Assembly: GCA_030065195.1 (NCBI GenBank)
Contig: JASJDE010000017.1
Coordinates: 1 to 43,107, forward strand
Direction: 5' to 3'
Length of the DNA stretch: 43,107 bases
Source of the DNA: Erythrobacter sp.
Lineage (GTDB): Bacteria; Pseudomonadota; Alphaproteobacteria; Sphingomonadales; Sphingomonadaceae
Shown here one piece after another: positions 1 to 7,399 of the stretch (within the stretch, counting starts at the first letter, position 1; each line of letters starts with the position of its first letter). Position numbers and translations under genes: made by a program. The notes beneath the pieces were generated by a model. It was not told the DNA's origin, searched no databases, and saw only the letters and a program-made list of their open reading frames with translations.

Positions 1-137
1 GGATTTGCGAAACCTTCGAACAACATTGCTTTCTTTGCGATAGCAGAGAACTTTCTGGCCGAATGCCTTGGCGGTCGAGCCAGAAAGTTCTCTGCTATCG
101 CAAAGAAAGCAATGTTGTTCGAAGGTTTCGCAAATCC
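1..137. repeat. Perfect inverted repeat, probable contig-end fold-back
   Basis: Bases 1-59 are the exact reverse complement of bases 79-137, with a 19-nt spacer at 60-78. Read on the minus strand, the peptidase gene runs normally down to about base 79 and then becomes nonsense. Read on the plus strand from base 1, frame 1, the sequence encodes a peptide ending NFLAECLGGRA, which is what the C-terminus of an S9 peptidase should look like. So the left arm plus loop are the true downstream end of the gene, present in flipped orientation. That pattern fits a snap-back chimera (amplification or library artefact at a contig end) better than a biological hairpin. Confidence 0.9.
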
Positions 138-1916
138 GTGGCCTTCATCCGGATAGAGCACATACGTTACCGGGATCCCTGCGTCCTTCATCGCTCCGAC
201 GATCTGATCGCTTTCCGCCTGCTTGACGCGCGGATCGTTGGCGCCCTGCGCAATCAGCAGGGGCCTCACGATCTGGTCGGCCTTGTAAAGCGGGCTTGCC
301 GCCTTGAGCAGGGCGAGGCCCTCTTCGGTATCGGGGTTGCCCATCCGTTGGTGGAAGACCTTCACCATGGGAGCCCAGTAGGGCGGGATCGTGCCAAGCA
401 GGGTTTCGAGATTCGATGGGCCGACGATATCGACGCCGCAAGCGAATTTTTCGGGCGTGAAAGCAAGGCCTGCAAGCGTGGCATAGCCGCCGTAGGATCC
501 GCCCATGATCGCGACCTTGTCGGCCAGTGCGATACCTTCGGCGATCGCCCAATCGACCGCGTCGATCAGATCGTCGTGCATGGCAAGGCCCCATTGCCTG
601 TTGGCCGCATTCAGAAACGCCTTGCCGAAGCCCGTGGAGCCGCGGAAATTCACTGACAGGACCGCATAGCCGCGATTGGCGAGCATCTGGTGGATCGAAC
701 TGAAACCATAGCTGTCGCGCGACCACGGGCCGCCATGCACCAGAAGAACCATTGGCACAGGTGCGCTCGGGCGACCGCTGCCATCGGCGTCGCTCCCGAC
801 CGGCAGCGTCAAATAGGAAGGCAGGGTCAATCCGTCGCGGCTGACAATTTCCTGCGGATGCATTGGCTGGAGCGGGGCGCCGTCGAGCTCGGGACGGGTC
901 GTATAAAACGGCGTGAGCGTGCTGGCCGCTCGATCATAAATGTAGGTTGCCGTCGGTGCCGTGAGCGGATCGTTCCAAACGATCCAGATATCGTCATCCT
1001 CCGTTCGCGACGATATGCCGTACTTGCCGTCCAGCTGTTCCCCGAGCCAATCGAAAGAGGACTTCAGGTCGGGATCGATCGCTGTCCATTCATTGATGAG
1101 ATAGTCGACTGAATAGGCTTCGACCACACCGGTCTTCGGATCGCGGATCGTGCTGCCGATATCGGCCTTGTCGTCTTCGGCTACCAGGGTTCGTTCGCCG
1201 GTTGCGGTATCTTGCGAATAGAGCGCGGCGGTGTTCCGGCCTCGGCTGTCCAGCCAGTAGAGGATCGAGCCGTCGCGGGTGTATCCGGATGGGTTGGTGG
1301 TGAGCGAATCCTCCATTGCGGTGGTCTCGAACGGCTCGTCTTCGACCACGTTTTCGATAACGCGGAAGTAATCGGTGCCACCGGAATCGTTCTGCCGAAA
1401 TGCCATTCGCAATGTCAGCGTGTCGTCTGCCATGAAGCTGGCGAAGCTGTGGTTTTCGTAGACAAGCTCCAGCTCCCCCGTGTGGAGGTTGAGCAGGTGG
1501 ACGTCGTGATATTGCGGGTCGCGATTGTTGAGCCCGACCAGAATTTTGTCCTTCATTGAATGCGAGCTGCCGACAATGTCGATCCGCGTGTCCTCGAAGG
1601 GAGTCAGCGTGCTTTCTTCAAGTGTCGCGATATCGATTTTGTAAAGCAGGTAGTTTTCGTCGCCGCCCTTGTCCTGGATGTAGAGGATCGCGCTGGCATC
1701 CAGCGTCCACATGTATTGCGGGATCGGTCGATCCTTCGAGTGGGTGATCAGCTTGGCTGCGCCCTGATCGTCGCGCGGTGCAAGCCAGATGTTCATGACC
1801 CCGTCATCCGGAGCCAGCCAGCTGAGCCATTTGCCGTCAGGACTGATCTTTCCTTGCGACCGAGTCGGATTGCCGAACAGATGGTTGCGCGGAATAAGGG
1901 GGTGGGCGTCGGTCAT
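1..1916 (-). CDS. S9 family peptidase (prolyl oligopeptidase type), 3' end disrupted
   Basis: This gene encodes a serine peptidase of the prolyl oligopeptidase/acylaminoacyl-peptidase family, which cleaves short peptides. The ATG at 1916 follows an AAGGGAG ribosome-binding site. About 612 authentic codons can be read down to base 79. The first ~370 residues fit the beta-propeller of the family (stretches such as SPDGKWLSWLAP), followed by an alpha/beta-hydrolase domain. The catalytic triad is visible: S474 in GGSYGG, D561 in GANDPR and H593 in DEGHGF. There is no obvious signal peptide, so a cytoplasmic location is likely. The reading frame stays open to base 1, but residues after about 612 come from the fold-back and are not real. 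The true C-terminus (NFLAECLGGRA and a few more residues) is encoded in flipped orientation by bases 1-81. Family call is firm; natural substrate unknown. Confidence 0.93.
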   Translation of the reverse strand, partial: MTDAHPLIPRNHLFGNPTRSQGKISPDGKWLSWLAPDDGVMNIWLAPRDDQGAAKLITHSKDRPIPQYMWTLDASAILYIQDKGGDENYLLYKIDIATLEESTLTPFEDTRIDIVGSSHSMKDKILVGLNNRDPQYHDVHLLNLHTGELELVYENHSFASFMADDTLTLRMAFRQNDSGGTDYFRVIENVVEDEPFETTAMEDSLTTNPSGYTRDGSILYWLDSRGRNTAALYSQDTATGERTLVAEDDKADIGSTIRDPKTGVVEAYSVDYLINEWTAIDPDLKSSFDWLGEQLDGKYGISSRTEDDDIWIVWNDPLTAPTATYIYDRAASTLTPFYTTRPELDGAPLQPMHPQEIVSRDGLTLPSYLTLPVGSDADGSGRPSAPVPMVLLVHGGPWSRDSYGFSSIHQMLANRGYAVLSVNFRGSTGFGKAFLNAANRQWGLAMHDDLIDAVDWAIAEGIALADKVAIMGGSYGGYATLAGLAFTPEKFACGVDIVGPSNLETLLGTIPPYWAPMVKVFHQRMGNPDTEEGLALLKAASPLYKADQIVRPLLIAQGANDPRVKQAESDQIVGAMKDAGIPVTYVLYPDEGHGFAKPSNNIAFFAIAENFLARPPRHSARKFSAIAKKAMLFEGFAN

Positions 1917-1992
1917 GGGTTCTCCCTTCAGGCTGTTGTCTCAGCTAGGAAGCGAAACCTGAAAAGCAAAGGTCCAAGACCAGGTTCGTTCG

Positions 1993-2349
1993 TCAGGCGG
2001 TAGAGAAAAGCCTACGAATGTGCGCCGCAGCCAGCAGGGCGCCGCCGATCACGGTGGGCAGTGTTTCCTCAGCCCCAAGCGGTTCGGCAAATAGCGCCCC
2101 GACCAGAAAGACGATGCCAATCAAGCCCGGAACCATGAAGCCGGTTGTGCGACCGCCTTCCGCTCTTGCAATGACAGTGGCCGATGCAGCGATGGCAAGC
2201 GCGGAAAGCAGCCAGTGGACCCACTCCGCTTCTGCAACCGCGGCAACAAAGGGAAGGACGCTGGCCAGCAGCGGAAGCGCGAGGCAATGAGCGATGCAGG
2301 CCACGCTTAGTGTGGCCGCAGCGCGATCATAATTGCCAGCGGTTTGCAT
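1993..2349 (-). CDS. MerC-domain integral membrane protein
   Basis: A 118-residue hydrophobic protein with about four predicted membrane segments (roughly residues 13-38, 42-62, 69-88 and 95-112). The first segment contains the CIAHCLALP motif, with a cysteine pair spaced as in the MerC family (metal uptake proteins first described in mer operons). There is no merR, merA or merT nearby, so mercury resistance is not supported. The gene starts 1 nt after the stop of the upstream DUF1826 gene (TGA-T-ATG), so the two are almost certainly co-transcribed. That pairing behind a palindromic operator suggests a role in metal (possibly zinc) homeostasis, which is inference. Confidence 0.8.
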   Translation of the reverse strand: MQTAGNYDRAAATLSVACIAHCLALPLLASVLPFVAAVAEAEWVHWLLSALAIAASATVIARAEGGRTTGFMVPGLIGIVFLVGALFAEPLGAEETLPTVIGGALLAAAHIRRLFSTA

Positions 2350-2350
2350 A

Positions 2351-2953
2351 TCAGGACTCGGCCGGAGGATTCAGTACGACCAGAAGGCGCCTTTCTCCGG
2401 TGCCGGCGATCGGGGGCGAGCGATGGATGGCTGGCTCCCCGTCGACAAGCTTGCCTTTGAACACGCCGACATCGCCAGCACTGAGGGTGTTGATGCGGGT
2501 TGGCTCCAGCCCTTTTGCAACCCGGTCGGCGTCTGCTCCGTCGAGCCAGTCGGTTCCCCTCCCGGCGTAGGTGGTGATCAGGCGGGCGGTGACGTAGTCC
2601 GCGTGCCATTTGCGACAGGAATCCGTGGTTACGAATTCGATCCGCACTTCGACCGAAGGTTCCTCGATGATCGAGCAGTACAGTTCTGCAAGCTGTGCGA
2701 TGTCGTCGGCAAGATCGTCGCGCGCTGGCACCGTTGGAAATCCAGCCTGTTCCATCTCCGCCACGAGGATGGCGCGAAGACCTGCGATCGGTGCAGTGAA
2801 GCGCACATCGGATGGCGCGGTCTCGAGCAACTGATCTACGGCGGGCAACGGCGCACGTTCCCAGATTGCAAGACTGCAATCGGTGCGGCGTACCTCTCTG
2901 AGAACTTCAGGCGTGGAGGACTTGAGAGCTGTCGGGCTGAGAAGCGTGGTCAT
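2351..2953 (-). CDS. DUF1826 domain-containing protein
   Basis: A 200-residue soluble protein matching the DUF1826 family by its conserved stretches (CRKWHADYVTARLITTY, GRGTDWL, GDVGVFKGK and the final RRLLVVLNPP). The HxD in KWHAD and the later basic residues suggest a metal or small-molecule site, but no biochemical function is established for the family to my knowledge. The ATG at 2953 is preferred over an in-frame TTG at 2986, because the TTG lies inside the palindrome at 2979-2993 and would put the operator in the coding region. No strong ribosome-binding site precedes the ATG. It is first in a two-gene unit with the MerC-like gene. I recall DUF1826 genes being associated with Zur/zinc loci, which would fit the operator. 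Confidence 0.78.
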   Translation of the reverse strand: MTTLLSPTALKSSTPEVLREVRRTDCSLAIWERAPLPAVDQLLETAPSDVRFTAPIAGLRAILVAEMEQAGFPTVPARDDLADDIAQLAELYCSIIEEPSVEVRIEFVTTDSCRKWHADYVTARLITTYAGRGTDWLDGADADRVAKGLEPTRINTLSAGDVGVFKGKLVDGEPAIHRSPPIAGTGERRLLVVLNPPAES

Positions 2954-2978
2954 GATATCCGGTAAAAGAGCGAGAGAA

Positions 2979-2993
2979 TGATACAACGTATCA
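2979..2993 (-). promoter_or_regulatory. Palindromic operator upstream of DUF1826-merC unit (Zur-box-like)
   Basis: On the minus strand the sequence is TGATACGTTGTATCA, a perfect 6-3-6 inverted repeat 26 nt upstream of the DUF1826 ATG. Its size and TGxTAx/xTAxCA symmetry resemble binding sites of Fur-family regulators, including alphaproteobacterial Zur. Assignment to Zur is inference from the gene pair downstream. Confidence 0.5.
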
Positions 2994-3059
2994 AATCTCG
3001 CTAGGCGGATTCGATGAGTGCTTCAAGCCGGTTGTCTCAGAATCTGATGCAAACCAGTT

Positions 3060-3677
3060 CTAAAGGGCGGGATTGGCGTAGAAATGCCAGGTGAAGATCG
3101 CCATCGGGCCGCGATGCGGGCGCCATCGTTCGCCGATTTCGCGTAGCTGCTTCTCTTGCGGGCGCTCTTCGAGATCGAGCAATCGCTTTACACCTTCCTG
3201 CACTGCAAGATCGCCGGCCGGCCACATATCCACGCGCCCTTCGGCAAACAGCAGGTAGATCTCCGCCGACCAGCGCCCGATCCCCTTGATCCGGGTTAGT
3301 TCGGCGATCGCCGCCTCGTCGTCGTCGGGCAAGGAATCGAAGTCGAGTTCACCGGCGTCCACCAATTCGCACAGCGAACGAGCATAGCCCTGCTTTTGTT
3401 TTGACAGTCCGCAGGCGCGCAGAGTGTCGAAATCGCGTTCCAGGAGGCAGGCGGGCGTGAATCCCTCGCCGAGTTCAGCCTCCAGCTTGTTCCACATCGA
3501 GCTCGCCGCCGCGACCGATACCTGTTGACCGACGATCGTGCGCAGCAGGGTCTTGTACCCGCGCTCCCGCAAGCGAGGTTGGGGATAGCCGATGCGCTTC
3601 AGTTCCTTGGCGACAGTCGTATCCGCGACCGCAACTGCATCGAGCCCAGACTTGATCCGGTCCGCCGTCAGCCCCAC
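3060..3677 (-). CDS. DNA-3-methyladenine glycosylase II (HhH-GPD, AlkA-like)
   Basis: Excises alkylated bases such as 3-methyladenine from DNA, the first step of base-excision repair. The 205-residue protein has the HhH-GPD fold: RTIVGQQVS in the N-terminal half, a helix-hairpin-helix at TRIKGIGRWSAEI (about residues 128-140), and the catalytic aspartate at D156 in the WPAGD motif. It lacks the N-terminal domain of E. coli AlkA and resembles the shorter bacterial versions. I chose the GTG at 3677 because an AGGAG lies 5 nt upstream. An in-frame ATG at 3695 (211 residues) has only a weak site. The gene is transcribed divergently from the ferredoxin gene; the 118-nt divergent region has no site I can name with confidence. 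Confidence 0.87.
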   Translation of the reverse strand: MGLTADRIKSGLDAVAVADTTVAKELKRIGYPQPRLRERGYKTLLRTIVGQQVSVAAASSMWNKLEAELGEGFTPACLLERDFDTLRACGLSKQKQGYARSLCELVDAGELDFDSLPDDDEAAIAELTRIKGIGRWSAEIYLLFAEGRVDMWPAGDLAVQEGVKRLLDLEERPQEKQLREIGERWRPHRGPMAIFTWHFYANPAL

Positions 3678-3795
3678 GTCATCTCCTCTTGGCATTTCCG
3701 TTAACTTGCCTTGGACGATGGAACGTCCTAGCAGCCCCGGCGTCTAATCCCTAGCGCGCGTTCTTGCGCTCAACCATCCAGAGGAACAACATCCC

Positions 3796-4113
3796 ATGCC
3801 AAAGCTGGTCGTCACCAATCGCGAAGGCGAGACGAGCGAAATCGAAGTCGAAGATGGCCTGACCGTCATGGAAGCCATTCGCGACAATGGCTTTGACGAA
3901 TTGCTGGCGCTGTGTGGCGGTTGCTGCTCGTGCGCGACCTGCCACGTCCATGTCGATGGCGGCGCGACCGACAAGCTCCCTGAAATGAGCGAGGACGAAG
4001 ACGACCTGCTCGAATCGAGCGATCATCGTACCGAAACTTCGCGCCTCTCTTGCCAGATTCCGTTCACGGCGGAGCTGGACGGCCTCAAGGTGACTATCGC
4101 GGCGGAAGATTGA
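3796..4113 (+). CDS. [2Fe-2S] ferredoxin, adrenodoxin type
   Basis: A 105-residue electron carrier. The four cluster ligands are visible with adrenodoxin spacing: C40-x5-C46-x2-C49-x36-C86. Two extra cysteines (C43, C44) sit inside the ligand loop. The acidic stretch SEDEDDLLE at residues 65-73 matches the partner-docking region of this family, which reduces cytochrome P450s or takes part in Fe-S cluster assembly. The ATG is preceded by AGGAAC 8-9 nt upstream. No isc genes or P450 lie next to it, so the partner cannot be deduced here. Confidence 0.92.
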   Translation: MPKLVVTNREGETSEIEVEDGLTVMEAIRDNGFDELLALCGGCCSCATCHVHVDGGATDKLPEMSEDEDDLLESSDHRTETSRLSCQIPFTAELDGLKVTIAAED

Positions 4114-4122
4114 GGGTCTTGG

Positions 4123-4159
4123 TTGGTACGGATCGGGCATCCACCCGATCCTCGGCCAA
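4123..4159 (+). terminator. Stem-loop after ferredoxin gene, possible terminator
   Basis: A perfect 8-bp stem, GGATCGGG (4130-4137) against CCCGATCC (4144-4151), closes a 6-nt loop and can be extended by an outer TTGG/CCAA. It starts 9 nt after the ferredoxin stop. There is no T-tract after it, so intrinsic termination is plausible but not certain. Confidence 0.4.
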
Positions 4160-4223
4160 GCCACCCGCTCGCGCAGACAAAAACGCCTTTCCTGTGTTCA
4201 AGCGCTTCTGCATTGCCCCGTGT

Positions 4224-4246
4224 GCGCCGAAGTCCTAATTCGGCGC
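4224..4246 (+). promoter_or_regulatory. Stem-loop abutting the cysK start codon
   Basis: GCGCCGAA (4224-4231) pairs perfectly with TTCGGCGC (4239-4246) around a 7-nt loop, GTCCTAA. The right arm ends 2 nt before the cysK ATG at 4249, where a ribosome-binding site should be, and no Shine-Dalgarno sequence is visible. It could block ribosome access, serve as an operator, or mark a leaderless transcript. Confidence 0.4.
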
Positions 4247-4248
4247 GC

Positions 4249-5262
4249 ATGAACATCACTCAACCTTTCGGCAACACGCTCGAACTGATCGGCAATACGC
4301 CGCTCGTCCGTTTGGCGGGCCCTAGCGAGGCCGCTGGCTGCGATATCTGGGGCAAGTGCGAATTCGCCAATCCCGGCTCCAGCGTGAAAGATCGGGCGGC
4401 GCTCTACATGATCCGCGACGCGGAAGAGCGTGACGAGCTGAAGCCGGGCGGCACGGTAATTGAAGGGACGGCTGGCAACACCGGCATCGGCATCGCGCTG
4501 GTAGCCAATGCGCTTGGCTACAAAACGATCATTGTAATGCCGGACAACCAGTCCAAGGAGAAGATGGACACCTTGCGCGCGCTCGGTGCGGAGCTGGTGT
4601 TGGTCCCTCCGACAAAATACTCCGATCCCTGCCACTTCCAGCATACGTCCAGGCGGATGGCGGAAGAAACCGAAGGCGCGATCTGGGCCGGACAATTCGA
4701 CAACACCGCCAACCGCCGTGCGCATATCGAAGGCACCGCGCAGGAGTTGTGGGAGCAGACCGGCGGCAAGATCGATGGCTTCACTTGCGCGGCGGGCACT
4801 GGCGGCACGATTGCAGGCGTCGGCATGGGTCTTAAGGAAAAGAACCCGGACGTCAGGATTGCGCTAACCGACCCGCATGGCGCGGCGCTCTACAATTATT
4901 ACGCTCACGGCGAGCTGAAAGGCGAAGGCTCCTCGGTTGCAGAGGGGATTGGGCAGGGTCGAATAACCGCCAATCTCGAAGGCGCGCCGATCGACACCCA
5001 ATTCCGCATCTCCGACGAAGAGGGTCTCGTCTGGGTCGAAAAGCTGCTGCGCGACGAAGGGCTTTGTCTTGGTCTTTCCAGCGGCATCAATGTCGCGGGC
5101 GCGATCGAACTGGGCAAGCAACTGGTCGGCGAAGGTCGCGACAACCCCCAGGTCGCAACGATCCTCTGCGATACGGGCTTCCGGTATCTTTCGACTCTCT
5201 ACAATGCGGAATGGCTCGCGGCCAAGGGACTGCCCGTGTTCGATTGGCTGGCGCAGGACTGA
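4249..5262 (+). CDS. cysK: Cysteine synthase A (O-acetylserine sulfhydrylase)
   Basis: A PLP enzyme that joins O-acetylserine and sulfide to make cysteine, acting after the cysI/cysH sulfate-reduction genes found at the far end of this window. The 337-residue protein has the PLP lysine K47 in NPGSSVKDRA, the substrate loop EGTAGNTGIG and the phosphate-binding loop GTGGT. The ATG at 4249 is chosen because the family begins with residues like those of LIGNTPLVRL near position 15. An in-frame GTG at 4123 would add 42 residues translated from the intergenic stem-loops. The C-terminal sequence (LCDTGFRYLS) is slightly different from enterobacterial CysK, so specificity within the CysK/cystathionine beta-synthase-like group is not fully certain. 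Confidence 0.92.
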   Translation: MNITQPFGNTLELIGNTPLVRLAGPSEAAGCDIWGKCEFANPGSSVKDRAALYMIRDAEERDELKPGGTVIEGTAGNTGIGIALVANALGYKTIIVMPDNQSKEKMDTLRALGAELVLVPPTKYSDPCHFQHTSRRMAEETEGAIWAGQFDNTANRRAHIEGTAQELWEQTGGKIDGFTCAAGTGGTIAGVGMGLKEKNPDVRIALTDPHGAALYNYYAHGELKGEGSSVAEGIGQGRITANLEGAPIDTQFRISDEEGLVWVEKLLRDEGLCLGLSSGINVAGAIELGKQLVGEGRDNPQVATILCDTGFRYLSTLYNAEWLAAKGLPVFDWLAQD

Positions 5263-5283
5263 TCCGGCTGGTAGGTAGCCGGC

Positions 5284-5673
5284 ATGGCGACCGGAAATCC
5301 ATTTACGCAAGGCGAGGGCGCGCTGCAGGAAGGGGAGCGCGAGGGCGCCCCGCTTGGAGGCACCCGCGCCGAAGCAATCCAGCGTTTGCAGGTCGGCTTT
5401 TTCGGGCTGTTCAGCATGGTGCTGGTCGTTGGCGTGGCCAACATCGTCTACAACCGCGCGCAGCAAACCGAGGAAGCAGCGGTGCCGGAGGCAGCTCCGA
5501 CGACCGAGCCGACGGAAGCGCCCCCTCAGCGCGACCCGCTGGTCGATGCCGGCGTGCTCCCCGACATCCCGGCGGAGCCTGAAGTCGAGGATGAAGGGAC
5601 CACCGTCCCGGATGTCCCAGCAACCGAGGATACCGAACCGGAAGCGTCCGGCGATGGCCCTGAGGTCCCTTAG
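5284..5673 (+). CDS. Small single-pass membrane protein, unknown function
   Basis: A 129-residue protein I do not recognise. It has a hydrophilic N-terminus, one transmembrane segment (about residues 37-57, QVGFFGLFSMVLVVGVANIVY), and a C-terminal half very rich in Pro, Glu, Thr and Ala that is probably disordered and periplasmic. It starts 21 nt after cysK with no strong ribosome-binding site. Its last 20 nt overlap the start of the next lipoprotein gene in another frame, so the two are likely translated together. No catalytic motif is visible. Confidence 0.65.
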   Translation: MATGNPFTQGEGALQEGEREGAPLGGTRAEAIQRLQVGFFGLFSMVLVVGVANIVYNRAQQTEEAAVPEAAPTTEPTEAPPQRDPLVDAGVLPDIPAEPEVEDEGTTVPDVPATEDTEPEASGDGPEVP

Positions 5674-6490
5674 ATTGTCGGTCGCCTTCGTGGCCGCGCT
5701 CGGCTTGTGCGCGTGTCATGAGTCGCAGCCTGAACATCGCGGGCATCAGTCTGACGCTGCACATCACGGCCATGAGACAAGAATTCAGGAGGCCGATGCG
5801 CCTGCGAATCGGCCCACTCTGGGGCTGATGACCAGCCTCCCGCTCTACTGGTCTTTGGAAGCAGACATTTCCGAGCTGGCGCAAGGCAACGGCGAGAAGC
5901 CTTGGCAACGCGTCCTTCTCGAGCGGCAGTTCGAACTCGTCCCGCTCGATACGCTTTCGTCGATTCGCGGACTTTCTCCCGACGATCCCGAAACCGATCC
6001 CCTCGAAGGGTTGGAAAGGATAGCGATAATCCAGCCACGTGGGCTATCGGCAGCGGACAACGCGGCCTTGGACGAGTGGGTGAAAGCGGGTGGACAATTA
6101 CTGATCCTTCTCGATCCTCAATTGACCGGTGACTACCACCTAGCTTTGGGCGATCCGCGCAGGCCCGTCGACATGGCTTTGCAGCCACCCGTGATCCCAA
6201 GATGGGGCGTAGTCGGCGCCTATTCGCCTGCCCTTCAGGACGTACGGAACATCGAACTTGCTGGCGGCAACATTCCCGTTTGGATGGGCAGCGAACTGCG
6301 GGGGATCACCGTCGCGAGCGGACTGAATGGCTGCGAAATCCATGAAAGCAGATTGATTTCGAGATGCGAGAGCGTTGGCGAAGGGACGGTTACGTTTCTT
6401 GGCGATGCGGCGGTATTCGAGCATCCGGAGCTCGCTGGAGAAGACGGCGCAGCAATACGTGTCTTGCTGGACTTTGCGTTTCAGGGATGA
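5654..6490 (+). CDS. Putative lipoprotein with DUF4350/GldG-like domain
   Basis: A 278-residue protein with a lipoprotein signal peptide: a basic N-terminus, a hydrophobic core, and a lipobox LCAC with the modified cysteine at C21. After a His-rich linker (HRGHQSDAAHHGHE) comes a domain with the pattern of GldG/DUF4350 proteins (MTSLPLYWS, IAIIQPRGLS, LDEWVKAGGQLLILLDP), a Rossmann-like glutamine-amidotransferase fold without the catalytic triad. The ATG at 5654 is used because it gives the signal peptide; the frame is open much further upstream but overlaps the preceding gene. Function unknown. It is the last gene before the dcw promoter region. Confidence 0.65.
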   Translation: MALRSLRLSVAFVAALGLCACHESQPEHRGHQSDAAHHGHETRIQEADAPANRPTLGLMTSLPLYWSLEADISELAQGNGEKPWQRVLLERQFELVPLDTLSSIRGLSPDDPETDPLEGLERIAIIQPRGLSAADNAALDEWVKAGGQLLILLDPQLTGDYHLALGDPRRPVDMALQPPVIPRWGVVGAYSPALQDVRNIELAGGNIPVWMGSELRGITVASGLNGCEIHESRLISRCESVGEGTVTFLGDAAVFEHPELAGEDGAAIRVLLDFAFQG

Positions 6491-6675
6491 ACGATTCGGG
6501 GAAATTGCGGGAATGGGCGAAGCCGACCAGTCCGATCCGCGGACCCACTGGAGAATCGCATGTAAAAACAGCCGATTGGCCAGCCTTGCTCGACAAAGTG
6601 TTGCTCCAGATGCGCCAAGGAAGTGCCAGAACTGAGAGAGTGAAATCTCTATAAAACAACATTTTACCGCATAAT

Positions 6676-6719
6676 CCCTAGATTTCCCGCAAAAACCCTT
6701 GCCATCCCGCTCTCATCCC
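6676..6719 (-). promoter_or_regulatory. MraZ-box array upstream of mraZ
   Basis: CCC triplets occur at 6676, 6686, 6696, 6706 and 6717, that is, spaced 10, 10, 10 and 11 bp, with a degenerate ACC at 6666. On the minus strand this reads as a run of GGG-containing direct repeats one helical turn apart. MraZ of E. coli binds TGGG-type direct repeats with the same 10-bp period upstream of its own operon, so this is most simply the autoregulatory operator of the dcw cluster. Confidence 0.7.
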
Positions 6720-6757
6720 GGATATGTCCGGCTTCCATCAGACATGCCTGTTTGTGT

Positions 6758-6783
6758 CGCGCCATCCACCTTGGATCGGCGCG
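6758..6783 (+). other. Strong stem-loop in the mraZ 5' leader
   Basis: CGCGCC-ATCCA (6758-6768) pairs with TGGAT-C-GGCGCG (6772-6783): 11 base pairs, one bulged C and a 3-nt loop. It has no T-tract, so it is not a standard terminator. It lies about 100 nt before the mraZ start. Confidence 0.5.
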
Positions 6784-6886
6784 CTGCTCTCGCTCGCGCG
6801 GGTGCAGGCGGGGAAGGCGTGTCTGCATTGGACGGCTCGGCGCAAGGGAGCTTCGCCGAAGAGGGACTGAAGGGGAGCAGAAGCGC

Positions 6887-7399
6887 GTGTCTGCGTTTGG
6901 AGGATATAGTGGACAGGCCTATTCGCCGGCAGGCGATAAGGGCCGCTTCGTCCTGCCTCCGGCATTCCGCAAGGCCGTGAAGGAAAGCTCCGCCAACACC
7001 AAGATCTTGTGCCTCGCCGCACACGACCGGTTCGACTGCCTGGTCGGTTTTGGCCTGTCGCGCACCGAGAAGCTTCACGAACAGCTCGACCGTGAAGAAG
7101 AGCGGGCGATCCGCTTGCAACAGGACGATTTCGACCGCGAAGTGCGCGCGCAGCAGCTGTTCGGTTTCGAGCAATTGCCGTTTGACGACAGCGGGCGTTT
7201 CGTGATGCCCGATCACCTTCGCGATCTCGGCAAGGTTGGCGATGGTCTCTATTTTCAAGGGGCGGGTGAGTTCTTCTTCATCTGGAATCCGGGCGAACTC
7301 GCGCGAATGGATTCGGCCTGGAAGGGTGCTCAGGCGACCTGCTCAAAGCTGGTGGCTGAAGCTGCTGCCAAGGCGGCCAAGAAAGGGGGTGCGAAGTGA
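6887..7399 (+). CDS. mraZ: Transcriptional regulator MraZ
   Basis: A DNA-binding protein of the AbrB-like fold that forms a ring and represses the dcw operon. The 170-residue protein shows the two family repeats, each with a DxxxR-type core: DKGRFVLP (D17-R21 region) and DDSGRFVMP. The start is the GTG at 6887, preceded by AAGGGGAG about 8 nt upstream; the frame is open back to 6752, but that would add sequence from the structured leader. It is slightly longer than E. coli MraZ (152 residues), with an Ala/Lys-rich C-terminal tail. The stop overlaps the rsmH start (GTGA). Its likely operator lies at 6676-6719. Confidence 0.95.
   Translation: MSAFGGYSGQAYSPAGDKGRFVLPPAFRKAVKESSANTKILCLAAHDRFDCLVGFGLSRTEKLHEQLDREEERAIRLQQDDFDREVRAQQLFGFEQLPFDDSGRFVMPDHLRDLGKVGDGLYFQGAGEFFFIWNPGELARMDSAWKGAQATCSKLVAEAAAKAAKKGGAK

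Larger units (their letters stand above)
6491..6886 (+). other. Non-coding region with dcw promoter and mraZ leader
   Basis: About 400 nt without a supportable gene. The first 165 nt hold no structure I can name. From 6666 the sequence becomes periodic (the MraZ-box array), and from 6720 to 6886 there is a GC-rich leader with a strong stem-loop. An AT-rich stretch around 6650-6665 (CTATAAAAC) could be a -10 region but no convincing -35 partner was found. Short ORFs across it have no family features. Confidence 0.6.

Noticed and set aside
1-137. The palindrome as a terminal inverted repeat, hairpin telomere or mobile-element end
   Set aside because: Its loop and left arm encode the expected C-terminus of the gene it interrupts, so a fold-back artefact explains it better.
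63-2003. Several plus-strand ORFs across the S9 peptidase gene
   Set aside because: They are antisense to a gene with an intact catalytic triad and show no family features.
1993-2349. Mercury-resistance operon
   Set aside because: Only a MerC-like protein is present; no merR, merT, merP or merA.
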